From: JBDXHU01 sp039989475
GTDB taxonomy: Bacteria > Pseudomonadota > Gammaproteobacteria > Pseudomonadales > Halieaceae
Assembly: GCA_039989475.1 (NCBI GenBank)
Contig: JBDXHU010000008.1
Span: forward strand, 1 to 64,000
DNA: 64,000 bases
Direction of reading: 5' to 3'
The translations under genes and the position numbers were made by a program. Shown here piece after piece: positions 31,719 through 40,155 of this stretch (within the stretch, counting starts at the first letter, position 1; each line of letters starts with the position of its first letter). The notes under the pieces are model-generated. The model worked only from the letters and a program-made list of their open reading frames with translations, ran no database searches and had not been told where the DNA came from.

Positions 31719-32384
31719 CTATTTACTCAAGGGTGCGCCGTCGAAACTATCGCGCACGACAAATTCCTCTACCTCGCGCCGTTTCAGTCTGGTCAGCTGT
31801 TTGACGGGTTTACCCATGGGCACCAGCGTGGCCACTGCCCACTCCGCCGGAATGTTCAGCAGTGACTTCACCTGGGGCTCCACCGCCAGGCTCAGTGTAG
31901 TAAAGGTACCGCCGTAGCCGCGCGCCCTGGCGCCGAGCAGGATATTCCACACCAGCGGATAGATAGAAGCGCCGACGGCCATGCCGATGCGGTCCAGATC
32001 CTTGTCCAATGCCGCCAGGGCACTGAGGTCGGCGCAGACAACCAACAGCACCGGCGCATTGCGGATGTGCTCGGTCAGCAAGGGCATGGGCTCTGTGGCT
32101 GCGATCTGTTCATCGCTCAGCGCCGTGGGCCTGGTGACGTTATAGGGGGTCTCCCCGGCTAGAGCCTGCGCCGTGTAACGCTGAGCCACCGGTAGTGTCA
32201 TATCCGCCAGCTGAGCCTGCACAGCTTTATCGCGTACCACGATAATCCGCCCAGCCTGCCGGTTACCGCCACTGGGGCCAAACCGGGCGTGCTCGATGAG
32301 CTCATACAACACGGAATCCGGCAGATCCTCATCCGTATACTCACGCGCTGCAAATGTACAACGCATCACCTCAAACAAATCCAT
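31719..32384 (-). CDS. nitroreductase-family flavoprotein
   Basis: 221 residues from the ATG at 32384, with GGAGGTGAGG in front; six further in-frame codons upstream lie in the tandem repeat. Nitroreductase fold: RCTFAAREYTDEDLPDSVLYE, ARFGPSGGNRQAGRIIVV, GMAVGASIYPLVWNILLGARARGYGG and VPMGKP. FMN-dependent reduction of nitro, quinone or enone substrates. Third gene after alkB and rubredoxin; it may supply electrons or handle products, but that is conjecture. The start codon is fed by a Shine-Dalgarno sequence inside the 16-bp repeat array. Confidence 0.87.
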   Translation of the reverse strand: MDLFEVMRCTFAAREYTDEDLPDSVLYELIEHARFGPSGGNRQAGRIIVVRDKAVQAQLADMTLPVAQRYTAQALAGETPYNVTRPTALSDEQIAATEPMPLLTEHIRNAPVLLVVCADLSALAALDKDLDRIGMAVGASIYPLVWNILLGARARGYGGTFTTLSLAVEPQVKSLLNIPAEWAVATLVPMGKPVKQLTRLKRREVEEFVVRDSFDGAPLSK

Positions 32385-32387
32385 CCT

Positions 32388-32499
32388 CACCTCCGACCCC
32401 ATTCACCTCCGACCCCATTCACCTCCGACCCCATTCACCTCCGACCCCATTCACCTCCGACCCCATTCACCTCCGACCCCATTTACCTCCGACCCCAGT
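32388..32499. repeat. 16-bp tandem repeat, seven copies
   Basis: Unit CACCTCCGACCCCATT repeated seven times, the last copy with two changes. On the transcribed minus strand each unit reads AATGGGGTCGGAGGTG and therefore carries a GGAGG Shine-Dalgarno sequence and an ATG. The first unit supplies the ribosome site of the nitroreductase. Sixteen is not a multiple of three, so copy-number change would shift frame and leader length. Confidence 0.95.
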
Positions 32500-32511
32500 G
32501 GGGTCGGAGGT
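32485..32511. repeat. perfect 12-bp inverted repeat at the end of the array
   Basis: ACCTCCGACCCC, a three-base loop AGT, then GGGGTCGGAGGT. In the minus-strand mRNA the single upstream ACCTCCGACCCC segment can pair with any of the seven downstream repeat copies, including the one that holds the nitroreductase ribosome site. No T-run follows, so a terminator is less likely than an mRNA switch or a mobile-repeat scar. Confidence 0.85.
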
Positions 32512-32538
32512 GGGGTGGAATGGGTGAAAAGCTTGAGT

Positions 32539-32706
32539 TTAGTCGGGGATTTTGACGAAGTCTTCTTTGTAACGCACGCCGCAGTCGGGGCAGGTGAAGT
32601 CTTCGGGGAGTGATTCGAAGGTGGTGCCAGCGGGGTAACCCTCGTGGGTATCCCCCTGGCTCTCATCAAACCGGTAGTTGCAGCCGGGGCACTCGAATAC
32701 GGCCAT
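32539..32706 (-). CDS. rubredoxin (AlkG-type electron carrier)
   Basis: 55 residues. Fe(Cys)4 site formed by C6-x2-C9 (ECPGCNYRFDE) and C39-x2-C42 (FTCPDCGVRYKEDF), with the GYPAGTTFESLPEDF linker typical of rubredoxins. The ATG at 32706 shares its first base with the stop codon of alkB (TGATG), so the two are translationally coupled. Carries electrons from a rubredoxin reductase to the AlkB diiron centre; no reductase gene is in this window. Confidence 0.93.
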   Translation of the reverse strand: MAVFECPGCNYRFDESQGDTHEGYPAGTTFESLPEDFTCPDCGVRYKEDFVKIPD

Positions 32707-33911
32707 CAGGCAGCGACAGCCTGGCTGTGTCCGTTACCGTAGCGGGCGATAATCTCCTCGCGTCGGTCCGGGTCGATGTTGACCTTGCTCAGGTCGCCAT
32801 TGATGTGTGGCAGGGACAGCACTCGATGATCCATGACCTTGTACCAGAGCCAGGGAATGTAGGCTGCCAGGTACATGCCGTAGTAGCCGTTGGGCAACTC
32901 GGGCAGATTGTCGAAATTGCGCAGGCTCTGGTAGCGCCGGGTGGGATTGGCGTGATGGTCGGAATGACGCTCCAGGTGGAACAGGGCCAGGTTGCTGAAG
33001 ATGTAGTTGGCGTTCCAGCTGTGATGCGGCTGACAGCGCTCGTAACGGCCACTCTCTTCCTTATCGCGCAGCAGTCCGTAGTGTTCAATATAGTTGGCCG
33101 ATGTCAGCTGGAACCAGGCATACACGTTGTGAATCGCCAGGAAGGGGATCATGATCCAGCCGAAGGCGATAATCAGCCCGCCCTGCAAGACCGCGCTGAT
33201 CGCAAATGATTGCAGAATATCGTTCTTCCAGCTCCAGACAGAGAGACCCTGGCGCTCCAGGCGCACTTTCTCCTGGTTCCAGCCACGCTTGAAGGCGCCG
33301 GGTATTTCCCGCAGCACGAACTTGTAGATGGACTCGCCCATGCGTGAGCTGGCGGGGTCTTCCGGCGTTGCCACCTCGGTGTGGTGGCCGCGATTGTGTT
33401 CGATACAGAAATGACCGTAGGTCGGTACTGCCAATACGATCTTTGCCAACCAACGCTCCAGGCTGGTTTTCTTGTGGCCCATTTCATGGGCGGTATTGAT
33501 GCCCAGACCACTATAACTACCGGCGGTCAGCGCCAGCACCAGCACGGACCAGACGGTCAACTCATGGGTGCCAACAAACCAGGCGATAGCAATCAACACG
33601 ATGAAGTGCATGGGAATGGTGATATAGGTCAGCACCCGATAGTACTTGTCCTCTTCCAACTGGGGGACTATTTCCTCGGGTGGGTTGTTCTCATCGCTGC
33701 CGAGACCCCAATCCAGCAGGGGAATAACCAGGTAGGTAAACGCCAGGGGTATGCCCAGGGCCCACTCGCTACCAGTCTGGAAGTAAACGAATATTCCCAT
33801 CATGGGGAATATCGGCATGAACACAGACGTCAGCCACAGGTAGCGCTTCTTGTCGGTGTAGCTGATCAGGCCCTTTTCAGGGTGGTCCAGGGTATACGTT
33901 GTCATAGTCAC
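32706..33911 (-). CDS. alkB: alkane 1-monooxygenase AlkB
   Basis: 401 residues, integral-membrane nonheme diiron hydroxylase that oxidises n-alkanes to 1-alkanols. All signature histidine boxes are present: HEMGH (142-146), EHNRGHH (171-177), LERHSDHHA (313-321) and NYIEHYG (273-279). Six membrane-spanning segments are expected; hydrophobic stretches occur at about 26-44, 52-69, 94-113, 117-135, 236-260 and the C-terminal third. First gene of alkB-rubredoxin-nitroreductase, facing a divergent AraC-type regulator. Confidence 0.94.
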   Translation of the reverse strand: MTMTTYTLDHPEKGLISYTDKKRYLWLTSVFMPIFPMMGIFVYFQTGSEWALGIPLAFTYLVIPLLDWGLGSDENNPPEEIVPQLEEDKYYRVLTYITIPMHFIVLIAIAWFVGTHELTVWSVLVLALTAGSYSGLGINTAHEMGHKKTSLERWLAKIVLAVPTYGHFCIEHNRGHHTEVATPEDPASSRMGESIYKFVLREIPGAFKRGWNQEKVRLERQGLSVWSWKNDILQSFAISAVLQGGLIIAFGWIMIPFLAIHNVYAWFQLTSANYIEHYGLLRDKEESGRYERCQPHHSWNANYIFSNLALFHLERHSDHHANPTRRYQSLRNFDNLPELPNGYYGMYLAAYIPWLWYKVMDHRVLSLPHINGDLSKVNIDPDRREEIIARYGNGHSQAVAA

Positions 33912-33972
33912 AAGCCTCCACGGTTGTTATAGCGTACATCCTATCCATGAAAGTGCGAGTTTAGAATTTCAC

Positions 33973-34006
33973 TTAGTGACATAATACTGGTCATTAAGTG
34001 ACATAA
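33973..34006. promoter_or_regulatory. direct-repeat operator candidate for the AraC-type regulator
   Basis: TTAGTGACATAA (33973-33984) and TAAGTGACATAA (33995-34006) are direct repeats 22 bp apart, two helical turns, the usual arrangement for AraC-family binding. They lie between alkB and the divergent araC-type gene and overlap possible -10 sequences (CATAAT). Positions relative to either transcription start are not known. Confidence 0.55.
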
Positions 34007-34022
34007 AGGCCACAATTCTCCC

Positions 34023-35051
34023 ATGGATTCCCATTTCTATGCCGCGTCAGCCTACGCCCAACTGTTTCTCAGAGGCGCCAGGCAGCCAGCAGCGCAATTA
34101 CTGGCTGGCAGCGGTCTCACTGAGGCCTCACTGCTGGAACGGGACTACGTCAGTGCAACCGAGATGGGCATCGTGATGCGCAATATTGAAGCCAGCGACC
34201 CCGATTCCGGCTGGGCCGCGCGCGTCGGCAGCCAGCTCAATATCAGCACCCACGGCCCGCTCGGATTTGCTGCCCTCAGCGCCCCCAGCCTCGGTGCCGC
34301 CCTGCAGGTCATGGAAGAGTTCTACGCGGTTCGCATCAACACACTGAGTGCCGAGTTACAACAGGCCGGCAACCGCTACCGTTTCGCCATGACCGACCTC
34401 AGTGGTGATGAGCTCTATGGCTACTGGATTCTGGAGTCCACACTTAGAGTGCTGGAGTCACTGATCGAAACCATCGTCGGACACCCGGTAGGTGACAACG
34501 TGGTAATCAGCTTCACCAGGCCAGCCCCAGCCTACGCTGACGAACTGGAGCGGGTGTACGGCGCACCCTGCGAGTTTGGCGCCAGCCATAACGCCATTAG
34601 CATGCCAGCGTCCTGGCAGCACATCCCCTCCCCGCTCTATGACGAGAGCACCTACCGCGCCAATATCGCCAAGTGTCGGGAAATCATTGCCGCCCAGGCA
34701 GATGACAGGGACCCGGTGCAACAGGTACGCAACATCCTCGCCATTCACTTCGACCGAACACGGTCGGGCGACCTGACGACGCAAGCACCGCCGGGGCTGG
34801 GCGAAATTGCCGCGCAGCTGCACACGACGCCGCGCACACTGATACGCAGGCTCAAGCGCCATGGCTATGCCTACAAGATGTTATTGGACCAGGCACGGGT
34901 AGAGGCGGCGGAGGATTTACTTCAACAGGCCAGTTTGACCGTGGCGGATGTGGGCGAACGATTGGGATATCGTGACCCGGCCAATTTTGGCCGCGCCTTC
35001 AGAAAGTGGAAGGGTGTGACCCCGGCGGCGTGGCGACGGGGTCAGGGCTAG
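34023..35051 (+). CDS. AraC-family transcriptional regulator
   Basis: 342 residues. N-terminal arabinose-binding-like domain (about 20-200) of the type found in OruR/AlkS-like regulators (STHGPLGFAALSAPSLGAAL, YGYWILESTLRVLESLIETI). Two helix-turn-helix motifs sit at the C-terminus: LGEIAAQLHTTPRTLIRRLK and TVADVGERLGYRDPANFGRA followed by KWKGVTPAAWR. Divergent from alkB, so it probably activates that operon in response to an alkane or fatty product. No ribosome site is visible before the ATG at 34023. Confidence 0.87.
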   Translation: MDSHFYAASAYAQLFLRGARQPAAQLLAGSGLTEASLLERDYVSATEMGIVMRNIEASDPDSGWAARVGSQLNISTHGPLGFAALSAPSLGAALQVMEEFYAVRINTLSAELQQAGNRYRFAMTDLSGDELYGYWILESTLRVLESLIETIVGHPVGDNVVISFTRPAPAYADELERVYGAPCEFGASHNAISMPASWQHIPSPLYDESTYRANIAKCREIIAAQADDRDPVQQVRNILAIHFDRTRSGDLTTQAPPGLGEIAAQLHTTPRTLIRRLKRHGYAYKMLLDQARVEAAEDLLQQASLTVADVGERLGYRDPANFGRAFRKWKGVTPAAWRRGQG

Positions 35052-35073
35052 CGTCTGCAGCCCTACAGGATCA

Positions 35074-35406
35074 CTACTTTGCCTTGGCCTTGTACTCGCG
35101 AATTTCGTCGTTGAACTCGCCGGCGATCTTTTCCATTTCATCGACAGCCGCATTGTGTTCCTCGATTCGCGCCAACTCGGCATCGGGATCGGCCTCGGCA
35201 CCCGCTTCTGCACTCTTCGAGTTCAGACAGTCCAGGTAGGCCTCAGTAGCCGTGACGTAGGCCTTAACTGCCTTTTGACCATCAACCATAGCCTGCAACT
35301 CAGCCGTATCACCGTCGGGCAAGGTGGGCGCTGCGGGTCGGTTGCACTCCGCTGCTGCAACCAGGCTGGAAGAAAATACAAAAACGAGGCCAAGAATTAT
35401 TTTCAT
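35074..35406 (-). CDS. hypothetical periplasmic protein
   Basis: 110 residues from the ATG at 35406, the start of a signal peptide (MKIILGLVFVFSSSLVAAA); the longer frame upstream is not supported. Mature part is helical and charged, with two cysteines (AECNRP, YLDCLNSK) and a coiled-coil-like ending (RIEEHNAAVDEMEKIAG). Similar short helical secreted proteins are common in marine gammaproteobacteria without known function. Convergent with the AraC gene. Confidence 0.7.
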   Translation of the reverse strand: MKIILGLVFVFSSSLVAAAECNRPAAPTLPDGDTAELQAMVDGQKAVKAYVTATEAYLDCLNSKSAEAGAEADPDAELARIEEHNAAVDEMEKIAGEFNDEIREYKAKAK

Positions 35407-35470
35407 AGCTGATAGTCCATTCCTTGTTATTGATAGACCGGACATTATCACCTTCAAAAGACCTTGCCAA

Positions 35471-37078
35471 TTACCCCACCGCTGGCAGATAAAACCAGCG
35501 CAGCGACTCCGCGTGCTCGTCCAGGCTAATGACCGGCTCAGCAATCACCTGCGGCTCTTGCAGGAGAATACGCCGGCCCTCGTCCAGACAGTCTTCCAGT
35601 TTCAGCGAACAGGCCTTTACCGGCGTCGCGACTGGCGCCAGTGCATCAAAGTCCGCCAGGTCAACCGGCAGTACCGGCGCATCCTGCTTACACACCCAGC
35701 TGCCGGACTCATGATTGTAACGATACTGGGACAGCAGCCTCCAGCCGTGATCTGCTACCAACTCCACTGCCCGCAGCAGGTACTCGAAGGTCTCATCATC
35801 AATGAAGTAGTTAAAATTAAGCCGCAGCCAGCCCGGTCGCAATACGGCGTTACCGCGGCTGACTTCAGCATCGAGCGCATGGCTGGCTTCAGCGTCAATA
35901 TGCAGCAAGCGATGTCCGTAGGGCCCCGCGCAGGAACAACCGCCGCGCGCCTGGATGCCAAACAGGTCATTGAGCAGCGCCACCACGTAGGCGTAATGCA
36001 ATTGCTGCCCCTCGTGGCTGAGCTGCATGGAGATAATCGACAGGCGCGGCAGGTCTGGATTGCCCAGCACCCGAATATTGGGGTTGTCGCCCCAGCGTGC
36101 CAGGGCCCGCTTGACCAGCGCCTCCTCCCGCGCCTCAATCTCCTCGGTGCCCACCTGTTGCTGCAGCTTGAACACCAGGCCAGCGCGAATGGCTTCGATG
36201 ATGCCCGGTGTGCCACCCTCTTCCCGATGCTCAACATCGGTCAGGTAGTGATGAAAATCCGGCGCCACAAATGACACCGTGCCGCCGCCGGGAACATCCG
36301 GTACCGGGTTGTTGAGTAAATCCTTGCGCACCACCAACAGACCCGGCGTGCCGGGGCCGCCGAGAAATTTATGCGGGGAAATGAAGACGGCGTCCTTGTC
36401 GGCCATATCGATACCGACATAGGGCGCGGCCGCAGCATAATCCCAGAACACCCGGCCGCCGTAAGCGTGCACCAGCTTGCCCACGGCCTCGGTATCGGTT
36501 TTCAGGCCGGTCACGTTGGATGCAGCGGAAAAGCTGGCATAAACGGGAGCTCGCCCGCGGTGATAGGCCAGGCGCTGCTCAAGCACCTCCATATCCAGGG
36601 CGCCATCCGCATCCAGTGGTATGACTTCCAGCTGTGCATTGCTCTCGCGCCAGGGCAGGTCATTGGAGTGATGTTCGTAGGGACCGATCAGTACCACCGC
36701 CGGCTCCTCATTCGCAGCAGCGTCACGGCGCAGGCCCAGCAGGCTAACCAGCTTGTTGATGGCCACCGTGGCCCCGCTACCGCAAAAGATCAGTGCGTGT
36801 TCCGGACCGGCCTTGAGCGCCTCACGAATGCTGGCCCGCGCCTGTTCCCGCAAACGATTGGTCTGGCGGCCGGTCAGCGAGCTCTCGCTATGCGTATTGG
36901 CGTAGTAGGGCATGACCCGCGCGCGGATGAAGGCCTCAATCGGCGCGTAGGCCCGCCCTGAAGCGGTGTAATCCGCATAGACCAGCGGCTTCTCGCCGAA
37001 GGGGGTCGGCAGGCTACTGCGCTCACCGATAACTTGTGCGGCCAATTGCGAGATGTCCAAGCTACTACTCCAGTGCAT
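35471..37078 (-). CDS. class V aminotransferase / cysteine-desulfurase-like PLP enzyme
   Basis: 535 residues, longer than typical NifS/SufS proteins (~400) because of a ~100-residue C-terminal extension. PLP lysine K237 in FISPHKFLGGPGTPG; H136/H137 (YEHHSND) and D213 (FWDYAAAAPY) are in the expected cofactor positions. The active-site loop contains C381 and C383 (ARGGCSCAGPYGH), consistent with desulfurase or selenocysteine-lyase chemistry but unproven. Divergent from an Lrp-type regulator across an AT-rich gap, so probably controlled by it. Whether it acts in ergothioneine C-S cleavage cannot be said; it lies 30 kb from egtBD. Confidence 0.82.
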   Translation of the reverse strand: MHWSSSLDISQLAAQVIGERSSLPTPFGEKPLVYADYTASGRAYAPIEAFIRARVMPYYANTHSESSLTGRQTNRLREQARASIREALKAGPEHALIFCGSGATVAINKLVSLLGLRRDAAANEEPAVVLIGPYEHHSNDLPWRESNAQLEVIPLDADGALDMEVLEQRLAYHRGRAPVYASFSAASNVTGLKTDTEAVGKLVHAYGGRVFWDYAAAAPYVGIDMADKDAVFISPHKFLGGPGTPGLLVVRKDLLNNPVPDVPGGGTVSFVAPDFHHYLTDVEHREEGGTPGIIEAIRAGLVFKLQQQVGTEEIEAREEALVKRALARWGDNPNIRVLGNPDLPRLSIISMQLSHEGQQLHYAYVVALLNDLFGIQARGGCSCAGPYGHRLLHIDAEASHALDAEVSRGNAVLRPGWLRLNFNYFIDDETFEYLLRAVELVADHGWRLLSQYRYNHESGSWVCKQDAPVLPVDLADFDALAPVATPVKACSLKLEDCLDEGRRILLQEPQVIAEPVISLDEHAESLRWFYLPAVG

Positions 37079-37210
37079 TCATTAATCGGCACAGTGTACC
37101 GGCTCGGGACGGGAACATTGTTTCCAATTGATCACTGCATTAATCAAATAATAGACTTTTATCCTATTTACTTATTTAATAAGAGAACTTAATTCCATTT
37201 GAGTCGAATA
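37079..37210. promoter_or_regulatory. AT-rich divergent control region
   Basis: 132 bp between the PLP enzyme and the Lrp-type gene. The stretch 37140-37195 is rich in A and T (AATCAAATAATAG, TTTACTTATTTAATAAG), the kind of sequence Lrp/AsnC proteins bind, in contrast to the GC-rich surroundings. TTTAAT/TATTTA-like -10 elements exist on both strands but no clear -35. Confidence 0.4.
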
Positions 37211-37672
37211 ATGGACAACTTTGATCGCAACATCCTCGCCTTGATGCAGCGCGACGCAAGCCTCTCTGTCGGTGATATCGCCGAGCGCGTGGCCCTGTCC
37301 AAGACTGCCTGTTGGCGCCGCATACAGAAGCTGGAGCGGGAAGGCGTAATCCGCGCCCGGGTCGCCCTGCTCAACCCAGAGGCCCTCGACCTGGGGCTAA
37401 CAGTGTATGTCTCGGTGCGCACCAATCAGCACAATGAGAACTGGGCGACACAGTTTGCCGCGGTGATCGAACACATACCGGAGGTACTGGAGGTTTATCG
37501 TATGAGTGGCGACCTGGACTACCTGATTAAGGCCGTGGTCAGCGATATGCCTGGCTATGACCGGCTGTACAAGAAGTTGATAGAGGCCAACTTGTTCGAT
37601 GTCAGCTCCAGCTTCGTGATGGAAACCATGAAGCAAACCACGGAGCTACCACTGGAACAGCAGCTCGCCTGA
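37211..37672 (+). CDS. Lrp/AsnC-family transcriptional regulator
   Basis: 153 residues from the ATG at 37211; a TTG four codons earlier is possible. N-terminal winged helix (DNFDRNILALMQRDASLSVG, DIAERVALSKTACWRRIQKL) and C-terminal RAM ligand domain (VYVSVRTNQH, EVLEVYRMSGDLDYLIKAVV). Feast/famine regulators respond to amino acids and form octamers. Divergent from the PLP enzyme gene, its likely target. Confidence 0.9.
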   Translation: MDNFDRNILALMQRDASLSVGDIAERVALSKTACWRRIQKLEREGVIRARVALLNPEALDLGLTVYVSVRTNQHNENWATQFAAVIEHIPEVLEVYRMSGDLDYLIKAVVSDMPGYDRLYKKLIEANLFDVSSSFVMETMKQTTELPLEQQLA

Positions 37673-37678
37673 GGCCGG

Positions 37679-38548
37679 CTACAAGTTAACCCAGCTATTC
37701 AGCGCCCGCAGCTGGAACTCGGTGCCGTCATATTCAAATACGCTGGAGTTTTCCAGGATTTGCACCAGCTTCAGGCCCGGCTTCACCTGATCGCCCTCCC
37801 TGAAGCTCTGCCCGTTCAATACCAGGCGCCGCTCAGCCGGGTTGGTCGCCCAGGCGTGTGAGTTGTAGAAGATGCTGGGGATGGCATCCTTTTCACGCTG
37901 ACTCAAATCTGCAATGTAGGGCGCCGCGTGTTCAACGACCACCTCCGAGCTGGCACTGCGCCGGGCTTTGCGCTCAGCCAGGGCCTGTTCCGCCGCCCGG
38001 GCCAGCGCCTCGACATCCACTTTCGGTGCAACCTCTACCGGGGCCGCCTCCACTTTCGGTGCAGTCTCTACCGGGGCAATCTCTACTGCGGCAGTCTCCA
38101 CTGCGGCAGTCTCCACTGCGGCAGTCTTCGCTGGGGCGACTTCTGCAACAGCAGCCGGAATAGTAGGCGCAGGTTCAGAACTCCTGTACAGCGCGGCAAT
38201 ATCGGCATCCTGCCGGGCGGCAGCGACTGTCGGCGCAGCTGGCCTTGTCGGCGAGGCAGCGGGTGCAGGCCTGGCAGCGGCCACCTCTGTCGCAGCGGGA
38301 ATACTCCCGGCCTGACTTGCCAGCGGCTCTGGCTTTACTGATGGCGGCTGTGACGCCGGGTCATCCAGTAACCAGGGCAGCACGGCGGCAGCCAGTAATA
38401 CCAAACAGACTATTGGCCAAAAATATTTCCGCAGCCCGGGCCCGGCAGCACCATCAGCTGGACCATGAGTGGCATGCAGGCCCGGAGCGGCGCCGGGCTC
38501 GGCACGATCTGAATCGGAGCGATTCAAGGCATCGAGTATCAGCGACAT
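37679..38548 (-). CDS. gspB: type II secretion accessory protein GspB
   Basis: 289 residues. The N-terminus MSLILDALNRSDSDR is the conserved GspB/ExeB opening; one membrane segment (about 42-60, YFWPIVCLVLLAAAVLPWLL); an Ala/Pro/Val-rich periplasmic linker with AAVET repeats; C-terminal GspB domain (PSIFYNSHAWATNPAERRLV, LNGQSFREGDQVKPGLKL). With GspA it helps insert the secretin through peptidoglycan in type II secretion. The core gsp genes are not in this window. Directly follows gspA, sharing the last base. Confidence 0.87.
   Translation of the reverse strand: MSLILDALNRSDSDRAEPGAAPGLHATHGPADGAAGPGLRKYFWPIVCLVLLAAAVLPWLLDDPASQPPSVKPEPLASQAGSIPAATEVAAARPAPAASPTRPAAPTVAAARQDADIAALYRSSEPAPTIPAAVAEVAPAKTAAVETAAVETAAVEIAPVETAPKVEAAPVEVAPKVDVEALARAAEQALAERKARRSASSEVVVEHAAPYIADLSQREKDAIPSIFYNSHAWATNPAERRLVLNGQSFREGDQVKPGLKLVQILENSSVFEYDGTEFQLRALNSWVNL
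38081..38125. repeat. 15-bp tandem repeat in gspB linker
   Basis: Three copies of CTCCACTGCGGCAGT (first copy with one change) encode the AVET/AAVE repeats of the GspB linker. The unit is a multiple of three, so length variation would keep the frame. Confidence 0.85.
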
Positions 38549-40155
38549 CAGCCCTGCCCCAGGCTGGCAAACTCAGCGGTACTGCCCATCAGCGGCACGC
38601 CTAACCCTCGCGCTGCATTCAATCTAAGCAGCGTCTTCAAGCCCACGACGCCGTCATCAAGCAGGTTAAACTGGCGCTGGAAAAGGCGCACCCGGGCCTC
38701 CAGCGCAGCGTTAAACTCGTCTTCGGCCAAAGGTTGCGACTGCTCATCAAGACGGGCGAATTCACGCGCCAGCCAGGCCACCATCGGGCCCCGCGCACCG
38801 AGGCTGATAGGCCCCGCATAATCTACTGGCGGCTGCCAGAACAACTGGAATTCACCGCGCCACATCGGCCCCAGTTCCGTCAGCGGTACACGGTGCTGCA
38901 CGCCCTCATGCAGTACCAGCCCAATCTCGGATTCTATTCCTATCAACACGGCATAACTTATAAAGCGGCTTGGGGTCACCAACGTTAATACCACCGGCCG
39001 GCCAAACTCCAGCAGATCATTCCAACTGGCCGCACGCAGGAATTCACACTGCCAATTACCCTGCTGCAGCTGGTCGCAGACATTCATGGCGGGATCAACC
39101 GCGACCCCCATATAGGATGACAAGGCGGCCAGGGCTGCCTGGCGATTGCGCATGAGGACGGCGGACGGCCCCGCTGGCATCGCCGCGGGAGCTACTTCCT
39201 CGCGCACCAGCTCAGGCTCACTGGCCGGCGCAGGTGAAATGTTCCCAGGCAGATACCGACTTGCCAGGCTAATACCAACTGCCAGCACAAGTACTGCCGC
39301 CAGCCCCCACATCCAGCGGCCGCCCGCGGGGCGTTCGCTGTCCTCTCCCATGACTTCGCGCACCGCCTGGCGCAGCATTTTCATGCTGACCTTTGACTGG
39401 TTCTGGCCGTAACTGCCCAACAGTGAACGATCACAGAGCACGTTGATCAATCGCGGGATGCCGCGGGTGTGCTTGAATACCGCGGACACAATGGCGGCCG
39501 GGAACAACTCCTGGTTGGCCGGTAAGCCCGCCACCTGCAGTCGGTGACGGATGTAAGCGTCGGTTTCCGCCCGGTTAAGTGGTGCCAGGTTGTAGCGCGC
39601 CGTAATGCGCTGGCTCAACTGGCGCAGCTCAGGCTTGGCCAACATGGAGCCCAGCTCCGGCTGCCCTACGAGGATAATCTGCAGCAACTTGCGGGTATTG
39701 GTTTCCAGGTTGGTGAGCAGACGGATTTGCTCCAGCACATCGAACTGCAGGTGCTGGGCTTCGTCTATCAACAGCACGGTGTTGCGACCCTGGGCGTGGT
39801 TCTCCAGCAGGAAGCTGTGCAATTTATCGGTCAGGTCCTTGAGCGTGGCCGCGCTCGCGTCATAGGCTATACCGAGCTCATCGCAAACCGTGGCTAACAA
39901 CTCGTCCGCATTCAGTGCTGGATTGAGGATAATCGCAATGTCGGTATCTGCCGGCAGCTGCTCCAGCAAACAGCGGTTAATCGTGGTCTTGCCGGTACCG
40001 ACCTCCCCGGTCAGCAGGATAAACCCGCCCCCCGCGCCAACGCCATACAAGAGGTGCGCGAGCGCATCCCGGTGGCGAGCACTCATGAAGAGGTACCTGG
40101 GATTCACCGCGATGGAGAACGGTTCTTCCTGCAGTCCGAAATAGCGATAGTACAT
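38548..40155 (-). CDS. gspA: type II secretion ATPase GspA (ExeA)
   Basis: 535 residues. N-terminal AAA ATPase: GEVGTGKTT (residues about 50-58), VLLIDEAQHL, and IILVGQPEL. A membrane segment follows near residues 283-300 (WMWGLAAVLVLAVGISLA), then a periplasmic region with a C-terminal peptidoglycan-binding-type domain (FNAALEARVRLFQRQFNLLD, DGVVGLKTLLRLN). Works with GspB in placing the secretin. MYYRYFGLQEEPFSIAVNPR is the standard ExeA start. Confidence 0.9.
   Translation of the reverse strand: MYYRYFGLQEEPFSIAVNPRYLFMSARHRDALAHLLYGVGAGGGFILLTGEVGTGKTTINRCLLEQLPADTDIAIILNPALNADELLATVCDELGIAYDASAATLKDLTDKLHSFLLENHAQGRNTVLLIDEAQHLQFDVLEQIRLLTNLETNTRKLLQIILVGQPELGSMLAKPELRQLSQRITARYNLAPLNRAETDAYIRHRLQVAGLPANQELFPAAIVSAVFKHTRGIPRLINVLCDRSLLGSYGQNQSKVSMKMLRQAVREVMGEDSERPAGGRWMWGLAAVLVLAVGISLASRYLPGNISPAPASEPELVREEVAPAAMPAGPSAVLMRNRQAALAALSSYMGVAVDPAMNVCDQLQQGNWQCEFLRAASWNDLLEFGRPVVLTLVTPSRFISYAVLIGIESEIGLVLHEGVQHRVPLTELGPMWRGEFQLFWQPPVDYAGPISLGARGPMVAWLAREFARLDEQSQPLAEDEFNAALEARVRLFQRQFNLLDDGVVGLKTLLRLNAARGLGVPLMGSTAEFASLGQG

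Noticed and set aside
32388..32499. Tandem repeat considered as a CRISPR array
   Set aside because: Units are contiguous 16-mers with no spacers.
35471..37078. Class V PLP enzyme considered as the missing EgtE
   Set aside because: It is 30 kb away, has its own divergent regulator and more desulfurase-like Cys residues; no evidence links it to ergothioneine.
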